From an uncultured Dialister sp. (GTDB lineage Bacteria > Bacillota > Negativicutes > Veillonellales > Dialisteraceae): a DNA stretch of 25,242 nucleotides. The translations under genes were made by a program, and so were the position numbers. Location of the stretch: contig URAA01000007.1 in assembly GCA_900545785.1 (NCBI GenBank), forward strand, positions 1 to 25,242, read 5' to 3'. Under the pieces are notes generated by a model. The model was not told where the DNA came from, did no database searches, and worked only from the letters and a program-made list of their open reading frames with translations. Of this stretch, positions 14,768 through 22,342 are shown piece by piece (positions within the stretch are counted from its first letter, which is position 1; every line of letters starts with the position of its first letter).

Positions 14768-15343
14768 TTATTCTTTTACGCTCACTCTGAGGGAGGGATC
14801 GCCTTTTTCTTTTTTCAGCGGTTCTGCCGCTATTCCGCCGAAGGGCATTTGCGCTATCAGTTTATAGCTTTCCGGGATATCCAGCCATTTTTTTACTTTT
14901 TCATCGATCATCGGATTGTAGTGCTGGAGGCTTGCTCCCATGCCGAGTTCGCACAGCGCCGTCCAGACACTGATCTGGAGCATTCCGTTTGCCTGGTTTG
15001 CCCAGACGGGGAAGTTCTCTGCATAGGCAGGGTAGGTTTCCTGCATTTTTCTGATCGTTTCTTCATCGTAGAAATAGAGGATCGTTCCTGCTCCTGCTTT
15101 GAAGCCGTCGATTTTTTCCCGCGGCACTTTTCCTTCAAAGGAATCATAAACGAGATCCCACAATTTATCCTGCTTTTCTCCCGTGACGATGACTGCCCGG
15201 GCGCTTTTCATATTGAATGCATCGGGGACGAGTTCTGCCAGTTCCATGACGGTTTCTTTTATTTCTTCCGTTGTCACAGGAATGTCTTTGTTGATATGGT
15301 AGTAGGTTCTTCTTTTGGATAATGCTTCTGCAACTTTTGTCAT
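14768..15343 (-). CDS. Nitroreductase family FMN oxidoreductase
   Basis: Predicted 191-aa cytosolic flavoenzyme using NAD(P)H to reduce nitro compounds, quinones or similar electrophiles. The N-terminal SKRRTYYHINKDIP matches the family's R-R-S/T-x-R FMN-contact start. VPDAFNMKSARAVIVTG, FPVWANQANGMLQISVWTAL and LGMGASLQHYNP follow the compact class sometimes annotated as oxidoreductase-like nitroreductase. The end, QMPFGGIAAEPLKKE, is also typical. GGAGG lies about 10 nt before ATG 15343. It has its own promoter and a terminator. The physiological substrate is not readable. Confidence 0.9.
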   Translation of the reverse strand: MTKVAEALSKRRTYYHINKDIPVTTEEIKETVMELAELVPDAFNMKSARAVIVTGEKQDKLWDLVYDSFEGKVPREKIDGFKAGAGTILYFYDEETIRKMQETYPAYAENFPVWANQANGMLQISVWTALCELGMGASLQHYNPMIDEKVKKWLDIPESYKLIAQMPFGGIAAEPLKKEKGDPSLRVSVKE

Positions 15344-15389
15344 TTATTTCTTCCTCCTTTTTATTAAATCGAATTTTATCGTTATATTT

Positions 15390-15417
15390 ATTATACGCTT
15401 TTCTTTTCCCTCTGCAA
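15390..15417 (-). promoter_or_regulatory. Promoter of the nitroreductase gene
   Basis: On the minus strand, TTGCAG (15412-15417), a 16-nt spacer and TATAAT (15390-15395) make a good sigma-70 promoter about 50 nt before the start codon. Confidence 0.65.
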
Positions 15418-15524
15418 GAAGAGAGCAAAAATTTTACAATTATATGAAATTATGCTGTTCATCGGATTCTTCGATTTTTCTCTGTATTTTGTCAACTTTC
15501 TTTATCTTGAAAAAAGTGTATAAT

Positions 15525-15687
15525 AAGGATAGGCAAGTATGTCGACAGATTTGTTCCGGCTTTCCTGCGGGGCACGAGAGTTTTCCTTACCTGTTGCAGG
15601 GCGTATCCTGTCTCCCGTAAAGGAAGATTTGCTTCCCCGATGAGATTTTCTCCGTAACCATTCGACTGTCCGATTTTTATTTTTTCT
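15525..15687 (+). ncRNA. Candidate structured small RNA, 6S-like architecture
   Basis: A TATAAT at 15519-15524 precedes a ~160-nt stretch with no ORF that ends in a T-run (15673-15687). The ends can pair: GGATAGGCAAGT (15527-15538) with ATTCGACTGTCC (15660-15671), 10 of 12 positions. Inside, CGGGG (15568-15572) pairs with CCCCG (15635-15639), and TTCCTTAC (15583-15590) with GTAAAGGAA (15617-15625, one bulge). The 3' strand of the open middle carries a mini-hairpin GAGA-TTT-TCTC (15642-15652). A closing stem, a large central bubble and an apical rod are the layout of 6S RNA. Caveats: no good -35 is seen, the -10 sits very near the 5' stem, and this is structure by eye without conservation data. 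Confidence 0.35.
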
Positions 15688-16077
15688 TAATGCTTCGGTA
15701 TTTGGAAGGAAATGAAAATCACCGGAAACCGTTTCGCTCCTCTATTGTTTCCGGATTCAAAATCCTCAGAGGAAAGGAATCATGATTTTGATTTCTTGTT
15801 TCAGTCAGAATCTTTTCTTCGGAATTCTTTCTTTTTCTCTATTCTCTGCATTCGGATTTTGAACAAATATAACGCCGGCCTGATCGGATCCACTGCCTGC
15901 CTTGCCGTTAATGTACCGGTATTTGAGGGACTTTTGTCTCATACATTCTTCACTGCACGGTGAAGTCACTCTGCACTCCAAAACATAGAACCCCTGCGGA
16001 CTGCCATTCTGCGGGGGTTCTTACATTATCACTGTTTTTTGTTATAAATACGGGGATTTCAAGAAATATTTCCATGA
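15688..16077. other. Gene-poor stretch with strong hairpins
   Basis: No convincing gene. Two hairpins stand out: CCGGAAAC/GTTTCCGG (15722-15729 and 15747-15754), and a 12-bp stem between GAACCCCTGCGG (15988-15999) and CTGCGGGGGTTC (16009-16020). A plus ORF of 83 codons (15712-15963) has GGAAGGAA too close to its ATG and does not read like a protein. Confidence 0.5.
15988..16026. terminator. Strong 12-bp hairpin, weak terminator
   Basis: GAACCCCTGCGG and CTGCGGGGGTTC pair fully (two wobbles) around a 9-nt loop. Only TTAC follows on the plus strand, so termination is uncertain. It could end a plus-strand transcript from 15700-15980 or act as an RNA stabiliser. Confidence 0.4.
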
Positions 16078-16112
16078 TAAAAGGATGCCTTGCGGTTCGA
16101 GCATCCTTTTTT
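16078..16112 (-). terminator. Terminator after the penicillin-binding protein gene
   Basis: GGATGC (16083-16088) and GCATCC (16101-16106) form the stem, extended by A-T pairs. The minus strand ends TTTTATC and the plus strand TTTTTT, so it is probably bidirectional. It lies a few bases past the stop. Confidence 0.8.
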
Positions 16113-16117
16113 GATCT

Positions 16118-18184
16118 TTATTTATCTGATGAAGAGCTTGAAGATTTGCCTGAAATTTTATCCAGTATTTTGTTTCCTGCCGCTTGGATTTTTTCTTTCA
16201 GTTCCTTTTTCTTCTTTTCTTCTTCTTCTTTCTTTTTCTTTTCCTCTTCTTCTTTGTCTTGTTTTGCTTTTTCCAGACGGGCTTTTGCTATTTCGCTTCT
16301 CACCGATGAGGGAATGGCAAAGGATTTGTACGGGTATTCACGGTCCGCCTGATTCATGTAGTCTCTCCAGATGGCGGCAGGGATTGTTCCTCCCGTATAT
16401 CCCGCATTGGTGGAAGTGTCGTCGCCGATCCAGACGGCGGTGGACAGGTTTGGCGTGTATCCGACGAACCATGCATCATGTTCTTCGTCGGTGGTTCCCG
16501 TCTTGCCTGCCGCTTCTCTTCCGATATATGCGTTTCCGCCGGTACCGCGGTTGACCGCTTCTTCAAGGACGCTCGTCAGTTTCCATGCCGCCCCTTCATT
16601 GACGACCTGTCTGCTTTCCGTTGTTGCCGTATTATCTTCCAGTACATTTCCGTTCCGGTCGATGACTTTCAGGATCACCATCGGTTCCACAAGCCGTCCG
16701 CCGTCGGCAAAGACGCTGTAAGCTTTTGCCATATCCCAGACGGATACACCGTTTGTAAGGCCTCCCAGTGCCGTTGCCAAGTTGACGTCATTGTAGTTTC
16801 CGTCGGTGACAAGGCTGGTAATGCCGCAGTCTTTGGCAGTCTGTATGATTTTGCTGATGCCCACATCATCGGCAAGATAGACCGTGGGGATATTCATGGA
16901 ATGAACCAGTGCTTCCGTGACGGTCGTTTTTCCGCCGGAATCGCCGCCGTAGTTTTTCGGTGCCCAGCCGCCGCCGAAATCTTTTGATTCATTGCTTAAA
17001 GTATCAAAAAGATTGACTTTGTTTTCAAAAGCGGTGAGGTAGACGAAAGGTTTGAATGCTGACCCGGGCTGGCGTGTCATCTGGACGGCACGGTTGAAAT
17101 GGTCCTGTCCTCTGCCGCCGACCATGGCTTTTACATATCCCGTTCCCACTTCGATGGAAACAAGGGCGCCCTGAGGCTGGGTCAGTCCGTTCGCATCGGT
17201 ATACGCATCGGGAAGATTATTTTTTAAAGCTTCTTCCGCCTCTTTCTGCATATCCAGATCAAGGGTGGTGTAGACTTGGAGTCCTTCTTTATAAATGGCA
17301 TCGGAATCGTATTTTTCGCTGATACGGCGGATGACTTCATTGACGAAATAGGACGCCGTGCTGCCTGTTCCTTTTGATTCCTGAGGCTGAGCGAGGCCCA
17401 GATCGGCTTTCTTCGCAGCTTCCGCTTCCGCTTCCGTTATATATCCGTATTTTGCCATCTGATCGAGAACGATGCCCTGCCGGTATTTTGCCGCTTCCAC
17501 GCTCCGAAAAGGAGAATAATAATTCGGGCTGTTCGGAAGTCCCGCAAGAAGTGCCGCCTGAGGAAGGGTCAGTTCGTTCACATTTTTACCGAAATAGACC
17601 CGTGATGCCGTTTCTATTCCGTAGCAGCCCTGCCCGAAATAAATCTGGTTCATATACATTTCGAGGATCTGCTGTTTTGTGTACTGCTTTTCTATTTTCA
17701 GAGCAAGAACGACTTCGAGAAGTTTTCTCTTCAATGTCTGTTCCTGCGTGAGAAATGCATTTCTTGCGAGCTGCTGGGTGATGGTGCTTCCCCCCTGCGC
17801 AGTGGCGTTTCCGCTCGTAATATTTCTGAAAACGGCACGGAGAATCCCCCTCGGATCGATGCCGTGATGTTCATAGAAACGGACGTCTTCGGCGGCGATG
17901 AATGCATTTTGCAAATTCACCGGCACCTCGTCAAGGGATACGGGGATGCGGTTTTCTTCCGCATGGACGGTGGTGATGAGCCTTCCTTTTGCATCATAAA
18001 TACTGGATGATGCGGCAGGGGCGATGTTGGAGGAAATATCGGGAAGTCCGCTCGATACGGAGACAAAAAATCCCGCTGCGGCTCCTGCTGCGGCGATACA
18101 CATAACAATAAAAAGGGAGAAGAAAATCTTTCTCCACGTCGATGTTTCTTTCGCATGACTGCGGCGAATTTCAGAATTCTTCAT
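16118..18184 (-). CDS. Class A penicillin-binding protein (PBP1A type)
   Basis: Predicted 688-aa bifunctional peptidoglycan synthase: a glycosyltransferase (GT51) that polymerises lipid II and a transpeptidase that cross-links stems. A cytoplasmic tail and one membrane helix (about 19-43) precede the GT51 motifs EDVRFYEHHGID and GGSTITQQLARN. The transpeptidase has S-x-x-K in QPGSAFKPFVY, S-x-N in HSMNIPT and K-T-G in AGKTGTTDEEHDAWFVGY. The C-terminus is an unusual charged run of alternating K and E blocks (about 635-665) followed by GNKILDKISGKSSSSSSDK. ATG 18184 is the only reasonable start, although AAGGAG is about 16 nt upstream, unusually far. The symbol mrcA or ponA would fit but the paralogue cannot be settled. 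Confidence 0.94.
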   Translation of the reverse strand: MKNSEIRRSHAKETSTWRKIFFSLFIVMCIAAAGAAAGFFVSVSSGLPDISSNIAPAASSSIYDAKGRLITTVHAEENRIPVSLDEVPVNLQNAFIAAEDVRFYEHHGIDPRGILRAVFRNITSGNATAQGGSTITQQLARNAFLTQEQTLKRKLLEVVLALKIEKQYTKQQILEMYMNQIYFGQGCYGIETASRVYFGKNVNELTLPQAALLAGLPNSPNYYSPFRSVEAAKYRQGIVLDQMAKYGYITEAEAEAAKKADLGLAQPQESKGTGSTASYFVNEVIRRISEKYDSDAIYKEGLQVYTTLDLDMQKEAEEALKNNLPDAYTDANGLTQPQGALVSIEVGTGYVKAMVGGRGQDHFNRAVQMTRQPGSAFKPFVYLTAFENKVNLFDTLSNESKDFGGGWAPKNYGGDSGGKTTVTEALVHSMNIPTVYLADDVGISKIIQTAKDCGITSLVTDGNYNDVNLATALGGLTNGVSVWDMAKAYSVFADGGRLVEPMVILKVIDRNGNVLEDNTATTESRQVVNEGAAWKLTSVLEEAVNRGTGGNAYIGREAAGKTGTTDEEHDAWFVGYTPNLSTAVWIGDDTSTNAGYTGGTIPAAIWRDYMNQADREYPYKSFAIPSSVRSEIAKARLEKAKQDKEEEEKKKKEEEEKKKKELKEKIQAAGNKILDKISGKSSSSSSDK

Positions 18185-18240
18185 AAAATCCGGTCCTGTA
18201 GCTCCTTCTATATCAAAAATAATGCAAGTAACCTGCCAAG

Positions 18241-18304
18241 TTATATGTAAAATGCAACGCCTTTTAAGTCACGGGGCAAGTTACATATAATCTGTTTTAT
18301 TATA
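18241..18304 (-). promoter_or_regulatory. PBP promoter and leader with paired CAAGTTA motifs
   Basis: On the minus strand TGC-TATAAT (18299-18307) is an extended -10 for the PBP gene, with a start near 18292. The leader then holds the inverted repeat TTATATGTAA (18241-18250) and TTACATATAA (18281-18290), perfect over 10 bp. On the plus strand each arm is preceded by CAAG, so they also form direct repeats 40 bp apart. They could form an RNA hairpin in the leader or be twin protein sites. Confidence 0.45.
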
Positions 18305-18447
18305 GCACAACTCCCGAAAAGAAATTTTCAAAATGACAGGGGATTTCATTTTTTATTGATAAATTTAAATATTTCAATTTTTATTTTCTCCTTCTTCCGA
18401 TTTTTACTTTTTCTTCTCTTTTTCAAAAGTTTGTTTCTTATCCCCCT

Positions 18448-18606
18448 TATAAAAAAAACCTTTAGCTCCGCGGAAATTGTGAAACTTCCCGTGAAACATA
18501 AGCTCTTCTGCCCTTCAAGACACTGCCTGCCGATGTTCGGGCAGCAGATGGAAAAATTCATCATTTCTTTTGTCCGACCGGATCGGTGATTTTTTCTTGT
18601 TTTTTT
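18448..18606 (+). ncRNA. Candidate structured RNA or leader upstream of nrdD
   Basis: GAAATTGTGAAACTTCC (18473-18489) pairs with GGAAAAATTCATCATTTC (18550-18567) at about 14 positions. Above this stem is a hairpin CTGCCGA/TCGGGCAG (18527-18544). A terminator-like CCGA-CCGGA-TCGG (18574-18586) and a T-rich run (18589-18607) follow. A TATAAA lies at 18448-18453. It may be an independent small RNA or a terminating leader. The nrdD gene has its own promoter downstream, which favours independence. I matched it to no riboswitch class. Confidence 0.35.
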
Positions 18607-18656
18607 AATGAAACAGATATTGTAAATATTTTCAAACTGTTGTAATATGTATTCCG

Positions 18657-18700
18657 ACACAAGATATGGTATCTGTCCATATATATATTCTACATTTGGT
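18657..18700 (+). promoter_or_regulatory. Possible NrdR-box region upstream of nrdD
   Basis: ACACAAGATATGGTAT (18657-18672) matches the remembered NrdR consensus ACACwAtATaTwGtGt at about 12 of 16 positions. A second, weaker CATATATATATTCTA-like copy follows about 21 bp on, centre to centre. NrdR commonly represses ribonucleotide reductase genes. The spacing is not the usual 31-32 bp, so this is tentative. Confidence 0.25.
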
Positions 18701-18725
18701 ACTTTTTTCATTTAAAGCGTATACT
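18696..18725 (+). promoter_or_regulatory. nrdD promoter
   Basis: TTGGTA (18696-18701), an 18-nt spacer and TATACT (18720-18725) lie 37 nt before the nrdD start codon, giving a short leader with GGGAG as the ribosome site. Confidence 0.55.
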
Positions 18726-18761
18726 ATTTCATCAGTCATAAAAACAGGAGACAGGGAGATC

Positions 18762-20969
18762 ATGAATCAGGAACTTAGGGAGGACTTGGATTTTCACTTC
18801 AATGTGATCAAAAGAAACGGGCAGGAAGTCAGTTTTGACATCACCAAAATCATCAATGCTATCGGAAAAGCAAATAATGAAGTCGAGGGCATTCATCAGC
18901 TGAATCCTTTCCAGATCCGTGCCATTGCGGACAATATTGCAAAAAAGATAGCCGATTATTCTCATGCCGCCAATGTGGAAGACATCCAGGATATGGTGGA
19001 AACGGGGATCATGGAAATGCGAGGCTATGAAGTGGCGCAAAAATACGTCCGCTACCGTTACAAGAGGGAAATTTCCCGTAAGAGCAACACCACCGATGAC
19101 GGTATTCTTTCTCTCATTGAATTGAACAATGAAGAAGTAAAGCAGGAAAATTCCAACAAAAATCCGGTCATCAATTCCACCCAGCGCGACTATATGGCAG
19201 GGGAAGTGTCGAAGGATCTGACGAAGCGCCTTCTTCTTCCCGAAGAAATCGTAAAAGCTCATGATGCGGGGATCATTCATTTCCACGATGCCGATTATTT
19301 TGCCCAGAAGGAACATAACTGCGATTTAATCAATTTGGAAGACATGCTCCAGAACGGCACGGTGATCAGCCAGACCATGATTGAGAAGCCGCATTCCTTC
19401 TTCACCGCCTGCAATGTGACCACCCAGATCGTGGCACAGGTCGCTTCCAACCAGTACGGCGGACAGTCTTTCACTCTTTCCCATCTGGCTCCTTTCGTCG
19501 ATATCAGCCGTCAGCGGATCAGAAAAGATGTGGTGGAAGAAAGAAAACTCACCGGCGAAACCATGGACGATGACATCATCGACAAAATCGTGGAAAACCG
19601 TCTCCACAGCGAAATCAAGAGCGGTATCCAGACGATCCAGTACCAGCTCATCACTCTCATGACCTGTAACGGACAGGCGCCTTTCGTCACCATGTTCATG
19701 TATCTTGACGAAGTGCCCGAAGGAAGAACCAGAGCCGATCTGGCAATGATCATCAAAGAAGTTCTTCTCCAGAGAATGCAGGGCGTTAAAAATGAAAAGG
19801 GCGTATGGATCACACCGGCTTTCCCGAAACTGATTTATGTCCTCGATGAAGACAATATTCATGACGGCTCTCCCTATTATGAACTGACGAAACTGGCTGC
19901 CAAATGCACCGCAAAAAGACTGGTTCCCGACTATATTTCCGCGAAAGTTATGAAACAGTACAAAAACGGCGACGTTTATCCCTGCATGGGCTGCCGCAGC
20001 TTCCTCACCCCCGACACGGAAGGACTTTCCGACGACGGTTCTCATAAATATTACGGCCGTTTCAACCAAGGGGTGGTCACCATCAATCTGGTGGACGTTG
20101 CCTGCTCTTCCGAAGGGGATATGGACAAATTCTGGGAAATCCTGGAAGACCGTCTTGAACTTTGCCACAGAGCTCTCCGCTGCCGTCATGAAAGACTGCT
20201 CGGCACCGTTTCCGATGTAGCTCCCATTCTTTGGCAGTACGGCGCTCTCGCAAGGCTGAAAAAAGGCGAAACCATCGACAAACTTCTTTTCAACAATTAC
20301 AGCACCATTTCCCTCGGCTATGCAGGCCTCTATGAAATGTGCGTCAGAATGCTCGGCCTCTCCCATACCACGGAAGAAGGCAGAGAATTCTCCCTCAAAG
20401 TCATGCAGAAACTGAATGACAAATGTGCCGAATGGAAAGAAGCGGAACATATCAGCTACTCCGTCTACGGCACACCGATGGAATCGACGACTTATAAATT
20501 TGCAAAAGCACTCAAGAAACGGTTCGGCACCATTCCGGGCGTCACCGACAAAAATTACATCACCAACAGCTACCATGTCCATGTGGCAGAAAAAATCGAT
20601 GCTTTCCATAAGCTGAAATTTGAATCGGATTTCCAAAAACTCTCTCCCGGCGGCGCTATTTCTTACATCGAAGTGCCGAATATGCAGAACAATATTCCCG
20701 CAGTTCTCACGGTCATGAAATATATTTATGACAATATCATGTACGCCGAACTCAACACAAAGAGCGATTTCTGTATGGAATGCGGCTATGACGGAGAAAT
20801 CAAAATCAAGGAAGACGACAGCGGAAAACTGATCTGGGAATGCCCGAACTGCGGCAACAGGGATCAGCATAAAATGTCCGTCGCAAGAAGAACCTGCGGC
20901 TATATCGGCACACAGTTCTGGAACCAGGGACGCACACAGGAAATCAAGGACAGAGTTCTCCATTTATAA
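18762..20969 (+). CDS. nrdD: Anaerobic (class III) ribonucleoside-triphosphate reductase, large subunit
   Basis: Predicted 735-aa glycyl-radical enzyme converting ribonucleoside triphosphates to deoxyribonucleotides without oxygen. ATG 18762 (MNQELREDLDFHF) has GGGAG just upstream; the upstream in-frame extension has no site. An N-terminal ATP-cone (about 10-105, VIKRNGQEVSFDITKIINAI) provides allosteric control. The catalytic core includes CNGQAPFVTMFMYLDEVPEG and PCMGCRSF. A C-terminal zinc site (CMECGYDG and CPNCGN) precedes the glycyl-radical loop RRTCGYIG, with G713 the radical site. Length and motifs match NrdD. It is followed by the activase gene nrdG after an intrinsic terminator. The divergent upstream region carries a promoter and possible NrdR sites. 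Confidence 0.97.
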   Translation: MNQELREDLDFHFNVIKRNGQEVSFDITKIINAIGKANNEVEGIHQLNPFQIRAIADNIAKKIADYSHAANVEDIQDMVETGIMEMRGYEVAQKYVRYRYKREISRKSNTTDDGILSLIELNNEEVKQENSNKNPVINSTQRDYMAGEVSKDLTKRLLLPEEIVKAHDAGIIHFHDADYFAQKEHNCDLINLEDMLQNGTVISQTMIEKPHSFFTACNVTTQIVAQVASNQYGGQSFTLSHLAPFVDISRQRIRKDVVEERKLTGETMDDDIIDKIVENRLHSEIKSGIQTIQYQLITLMTCNGQAPFVTMFMYLDEVPEGRTRADLAMIIKEVLLQRMQGVKNEKGVWITPAFPKLIYVLDEDNIHDGSPYYELTKLAAKCTAKRLVPDYISAKVMKQYKNGDVYPCMGCRSFLTPDTEGLSDDGSHKYYGRFNQGVVTINLVDVACSSEGDMDKFWEILEDRLELCHRALRCRHERLLGTVSDVAPILWQYGALARLKKGETIDKLLFNNYSTISLGYAGLYEMCVRMLGLSHTTEEGREFSLKVMQKLNDKCAEWKEAEHISYSVYGTPMESTTYKFAKALKKRFGTIPGVTDKNYITNSYHVHVAEKIDAFHKLKFESDFQKLSPGGAISYIEVPNMQNNIPAVLTVMKYIYDNIMYAELNTKSDFCMECGYDGEIKIKEDDSGKLIWECPNCGNRDQHKMSVARRTCGYIGTQFWNQGRTQEIKDRVLHL

Positions 20970-20992
20970 AAATTTGACCTCATCATTGACAT

Positions 20993-21023
20993 CAGGCGGC
21001 TCTATGACGGGCCGCCCTTTTTA
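20993..21023 (+). terminator. Terminator or attenuator between nrdD and nrdG
   Basis: GGCGGC (20995-21000), a 10-nt loop and GCCGCC (21011-21016) are followed by CTTTTTAT. It lies 24 nt past nrdD and 18 nt before the nrdG start. Readthrough would lower activase expression relative to the reductase. Confidence 0.75.
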
Positions 21024-21040
21024 TCCGAGGAAGGAGCATT

Positions 21041-21595
21041 ATGAATTACGGCGGAATCAAAGAATATGACATAGCAAACGGGCCGGGCATCCGCCTTTCC
21101 CTCTTTGTATCAGGCTGCACCCATCATTGCAAAGGCTGTTTCAATCCGGAAACTTGGGATTTCAATTACGGAAAACCTTTCACCGATGAAACGGAAGATT
21201 ATATCATCAAACAGCTGGGCTACGATTTTTATCAGGGGATGACTCTCCTCGGCGGCGAACCGATGGAACCGCCGAACCAAAGACGGCTCCTCCCTTTGGT
21301 GAAACGGTTTAAAGAAACTTATCCGGAAAAAGATCTCTGGTGCTTTTCGGGCTATCTTTTCGACAGCGAAATTCTCGGAAAATTTGCCAAAGAAATGGAA
21401 GAAACAAAGGAACTTTTAAAATACATCGATGTCCTCGTAGACGGGGAATTTATGATCGATAAAAAAGATATCACCCTCCTTTTCAAAGGTTCTTCCAACC
21501 AGAGAACCATTGACGTACAGAAATCGCTGCAGTCGGGATCCATCGTTTTATGGAATCCGGAAAATGCAGTCATGGCTCACGCAGGAAATATATAA
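21041..21595 (+). CDS. nrdG: Anaerobic ribonucleotide reductase activase (radical SAM)
   Basis: Predicted 184-aa activating enzyme that uses a 4Fe-4S cluster and S-adenosylmethionine to make the glycyl radical on NrdD. The cluster motif is C26-x3-C30-x2-C33 in SGCTHHCKGCFNPETWD, the NrdG form of the radical SAM signature. DIANGPGIRLSLFVSGC precedes it and TLLGGEPMEPPNQ (the GGE motif for SAM) follows. GSSNQRTIDV near the C-terminus is also typical. GGAG lies close to ATG 21041. It is probably cotranscribed with nrdD by readthrough of the terminator between them. Confidence 0.96.
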   Translation: MNYGGIKEYDIANGPGIRLSLFVSGCTHHCKGCFNPETWDFNYGKPFTDETEDYIIKQLGYDFYQGMTLLGGEPMEPPNQRRLLPLVKRFKETYPEKDLWCFSGYLFDSEILGKFAKEMEETKELLKYIDVLVDGEFMIDKKDITLLFKGSSNQRTIDVQKSLQSGSIVLWNPENAVMAHAGNI

Positions 21596-21598
21596 ACA

Positions 21599-21627
21599 GC
21601 CTCTCCTTCGGGAGAGGTTTTTATTTT
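21599..21627 (+). terminator. Terminator of the nrdDG operon
   Basis: CCTCTCC, loop TTCG and GGAGAGG form a perfect 7-bp stem with a stable tetraloop, followed by TTTTTATTTT, starting a few bases past the nrdG stop. Confidence 0.95.
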
Positions 21628-21685
21628 GCCTTCTTCTCTTCCCGTCAGGTTCAGGACAGAAAAGAAGCAGTCCGATCATAAAACA

Positions 21686-21724
21686 GAAAAAATAAAAACG
21701 CCCCTTTGCAGAAGCGTTTTCGTT
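21686..21724 (-). terminator. Terminator of the thioredoxin gene
   Basis: On the minus strand, AAAACGCTTC, loop TGCAAA and GGGGCGTTTT (10 bp with two wobbles) run into TTTATTTTTT. It lies about 25 nt past the stop. Confidence 0.85.
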
Positions 21725-21746
21725 CTCATCCCCTTTTACGGAGCTT

Positions 21747-22073
21747 TTATTCTTTTATTATTTCTTTCAGAGCGTTCATAAAGTCATCTAACGGACGGTA
21801 TCCGGAGAGGCGGTCGATTTCTTTTCCGTCTTTAAAGATGACAAAAGTCGGAATGGACATGATGTCAAAACGGCCTGCCAGTTCCTGCTGTTCGTCCACA
21901 TCTATTTTGCAGAAGCTGATCTTGTCTCCGATCCGTTCTTCCGCTCCCTTCAGTACAGGCGCCATCATGCGGCACGGCGGACACCAGGTTGCCCAGAAAT
22001 CAATGAGGGCATAGCCGCTGTGGTTTGTTATTTCTTTATCAAAATCTTCTATGGAATGAATTTCTTTGATCAT
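21747..22073 (-). CDS. Thioredoxin with a WCPPC active site
   Basis: Predicted 108-aa cytosolic thiol-disulfide reductase of thioredoxin length. The active site is FWATWCPPCRMMAP (C31, C34), with Pro in place of the usual Gly between the cysteines. The cis-proline SIPT, the FKDGKEIDRLSGY loop and the helix DDFMNALKEII complete the fold. GGAGAGATACCG precedes ATG 22073. The CPPC variant is common among thioredoxin-like proteins and may shift redox potential. No thioredoxin reductase gene is nearby. It lies next to nrdG but points the other way. NrdD of this kind uses formate or thioredoxin as reductant depending on subclass, so a link is possible but unproven. Confidence 0.92.
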   Translation of the reverse strand: MIKEIHSIEDFDKEITNHSGYALIDFWATWCPPCRMMAPVLKGAEERIGDKISFCKIDVDEQQELAGRFDIMSIPTFVIFKDGKEIDRLSGYRPLDDFMNALKEIIKE

Positions 22074-22126
22074 CGGTATCTCTCCTTTACATCAATTTTT
22101 CTAAATCTAAACTTTTCGATATCAAT

Positions 22127-22155
22127 ATTATACTATAGAATTTTTTCGATGTAAA
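22127..22155 (-). promoter_or_regulatory. Promoter of the thioredoxin gene
   Basis: On the minus strand, TTTACA (22150-22155), a 17-nt spacer and TATAAT (22127-22132) form a near-consensus promoter, about 55 nt before the start codon. Confidence 0.75.
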
Positions 22156-22278
22156 GTAAAATTTATTTCTGAAATAATTTTTTATGAAATTTCTCTGCCA
22201 ATCGCTGTGTTTTTCGGAAATCGTAAACAGACAGAGAAAATATATTTCCTGCATTTCCCATTTCTTTTTTTCCCTTAT

Positions 22279-22307
22279 TTCCCAAAAAGGAAACTCTGCT
22301 TTATAAT
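22279..22307 (+). promoter_or_regulatory. Promoter of the ABC transporter gene
   Basis: TTCCCA (22279-22284), a 17-nt spacer and TATAAT (22302-22307) lie about 35 nt before ATG 22343. The -35 is weak and the -10 is exact. Confidence 0.5.
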
Positions 22308-22342
22308 AAAATCATTCATCTGATTATTTACAGGGAGTTTTT

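Noticed and set aside
15712..15963. 83-codon plus ORF between the RNA candidate and the PBP terminator
   Set aside because: The ribosome-like site is only about 2 nt from the ATG and the protein has no coherent character.
16190..16290. Low-complexity TTCTTCTT tract that looked like a microsatellite
   Set aside because: It encodes the charged K/E run at the C-terminus of the PBP, stays in frame and has mixed codons.
18346..18711. 121-codon minus ORF between the PBP gene and nrdD
   Set aside because: Its Lys/Ile-rich end comes from T-rich DNA, it runs through the nrdD promoter and no ribosome site is present.
19326..20963. 545-codon minus ORF opposite nrdD
   Set aside because: It mirrors the well-supported nrdD reading frame and shows no family motifs; the long open frame follows from nrdD codon usage.
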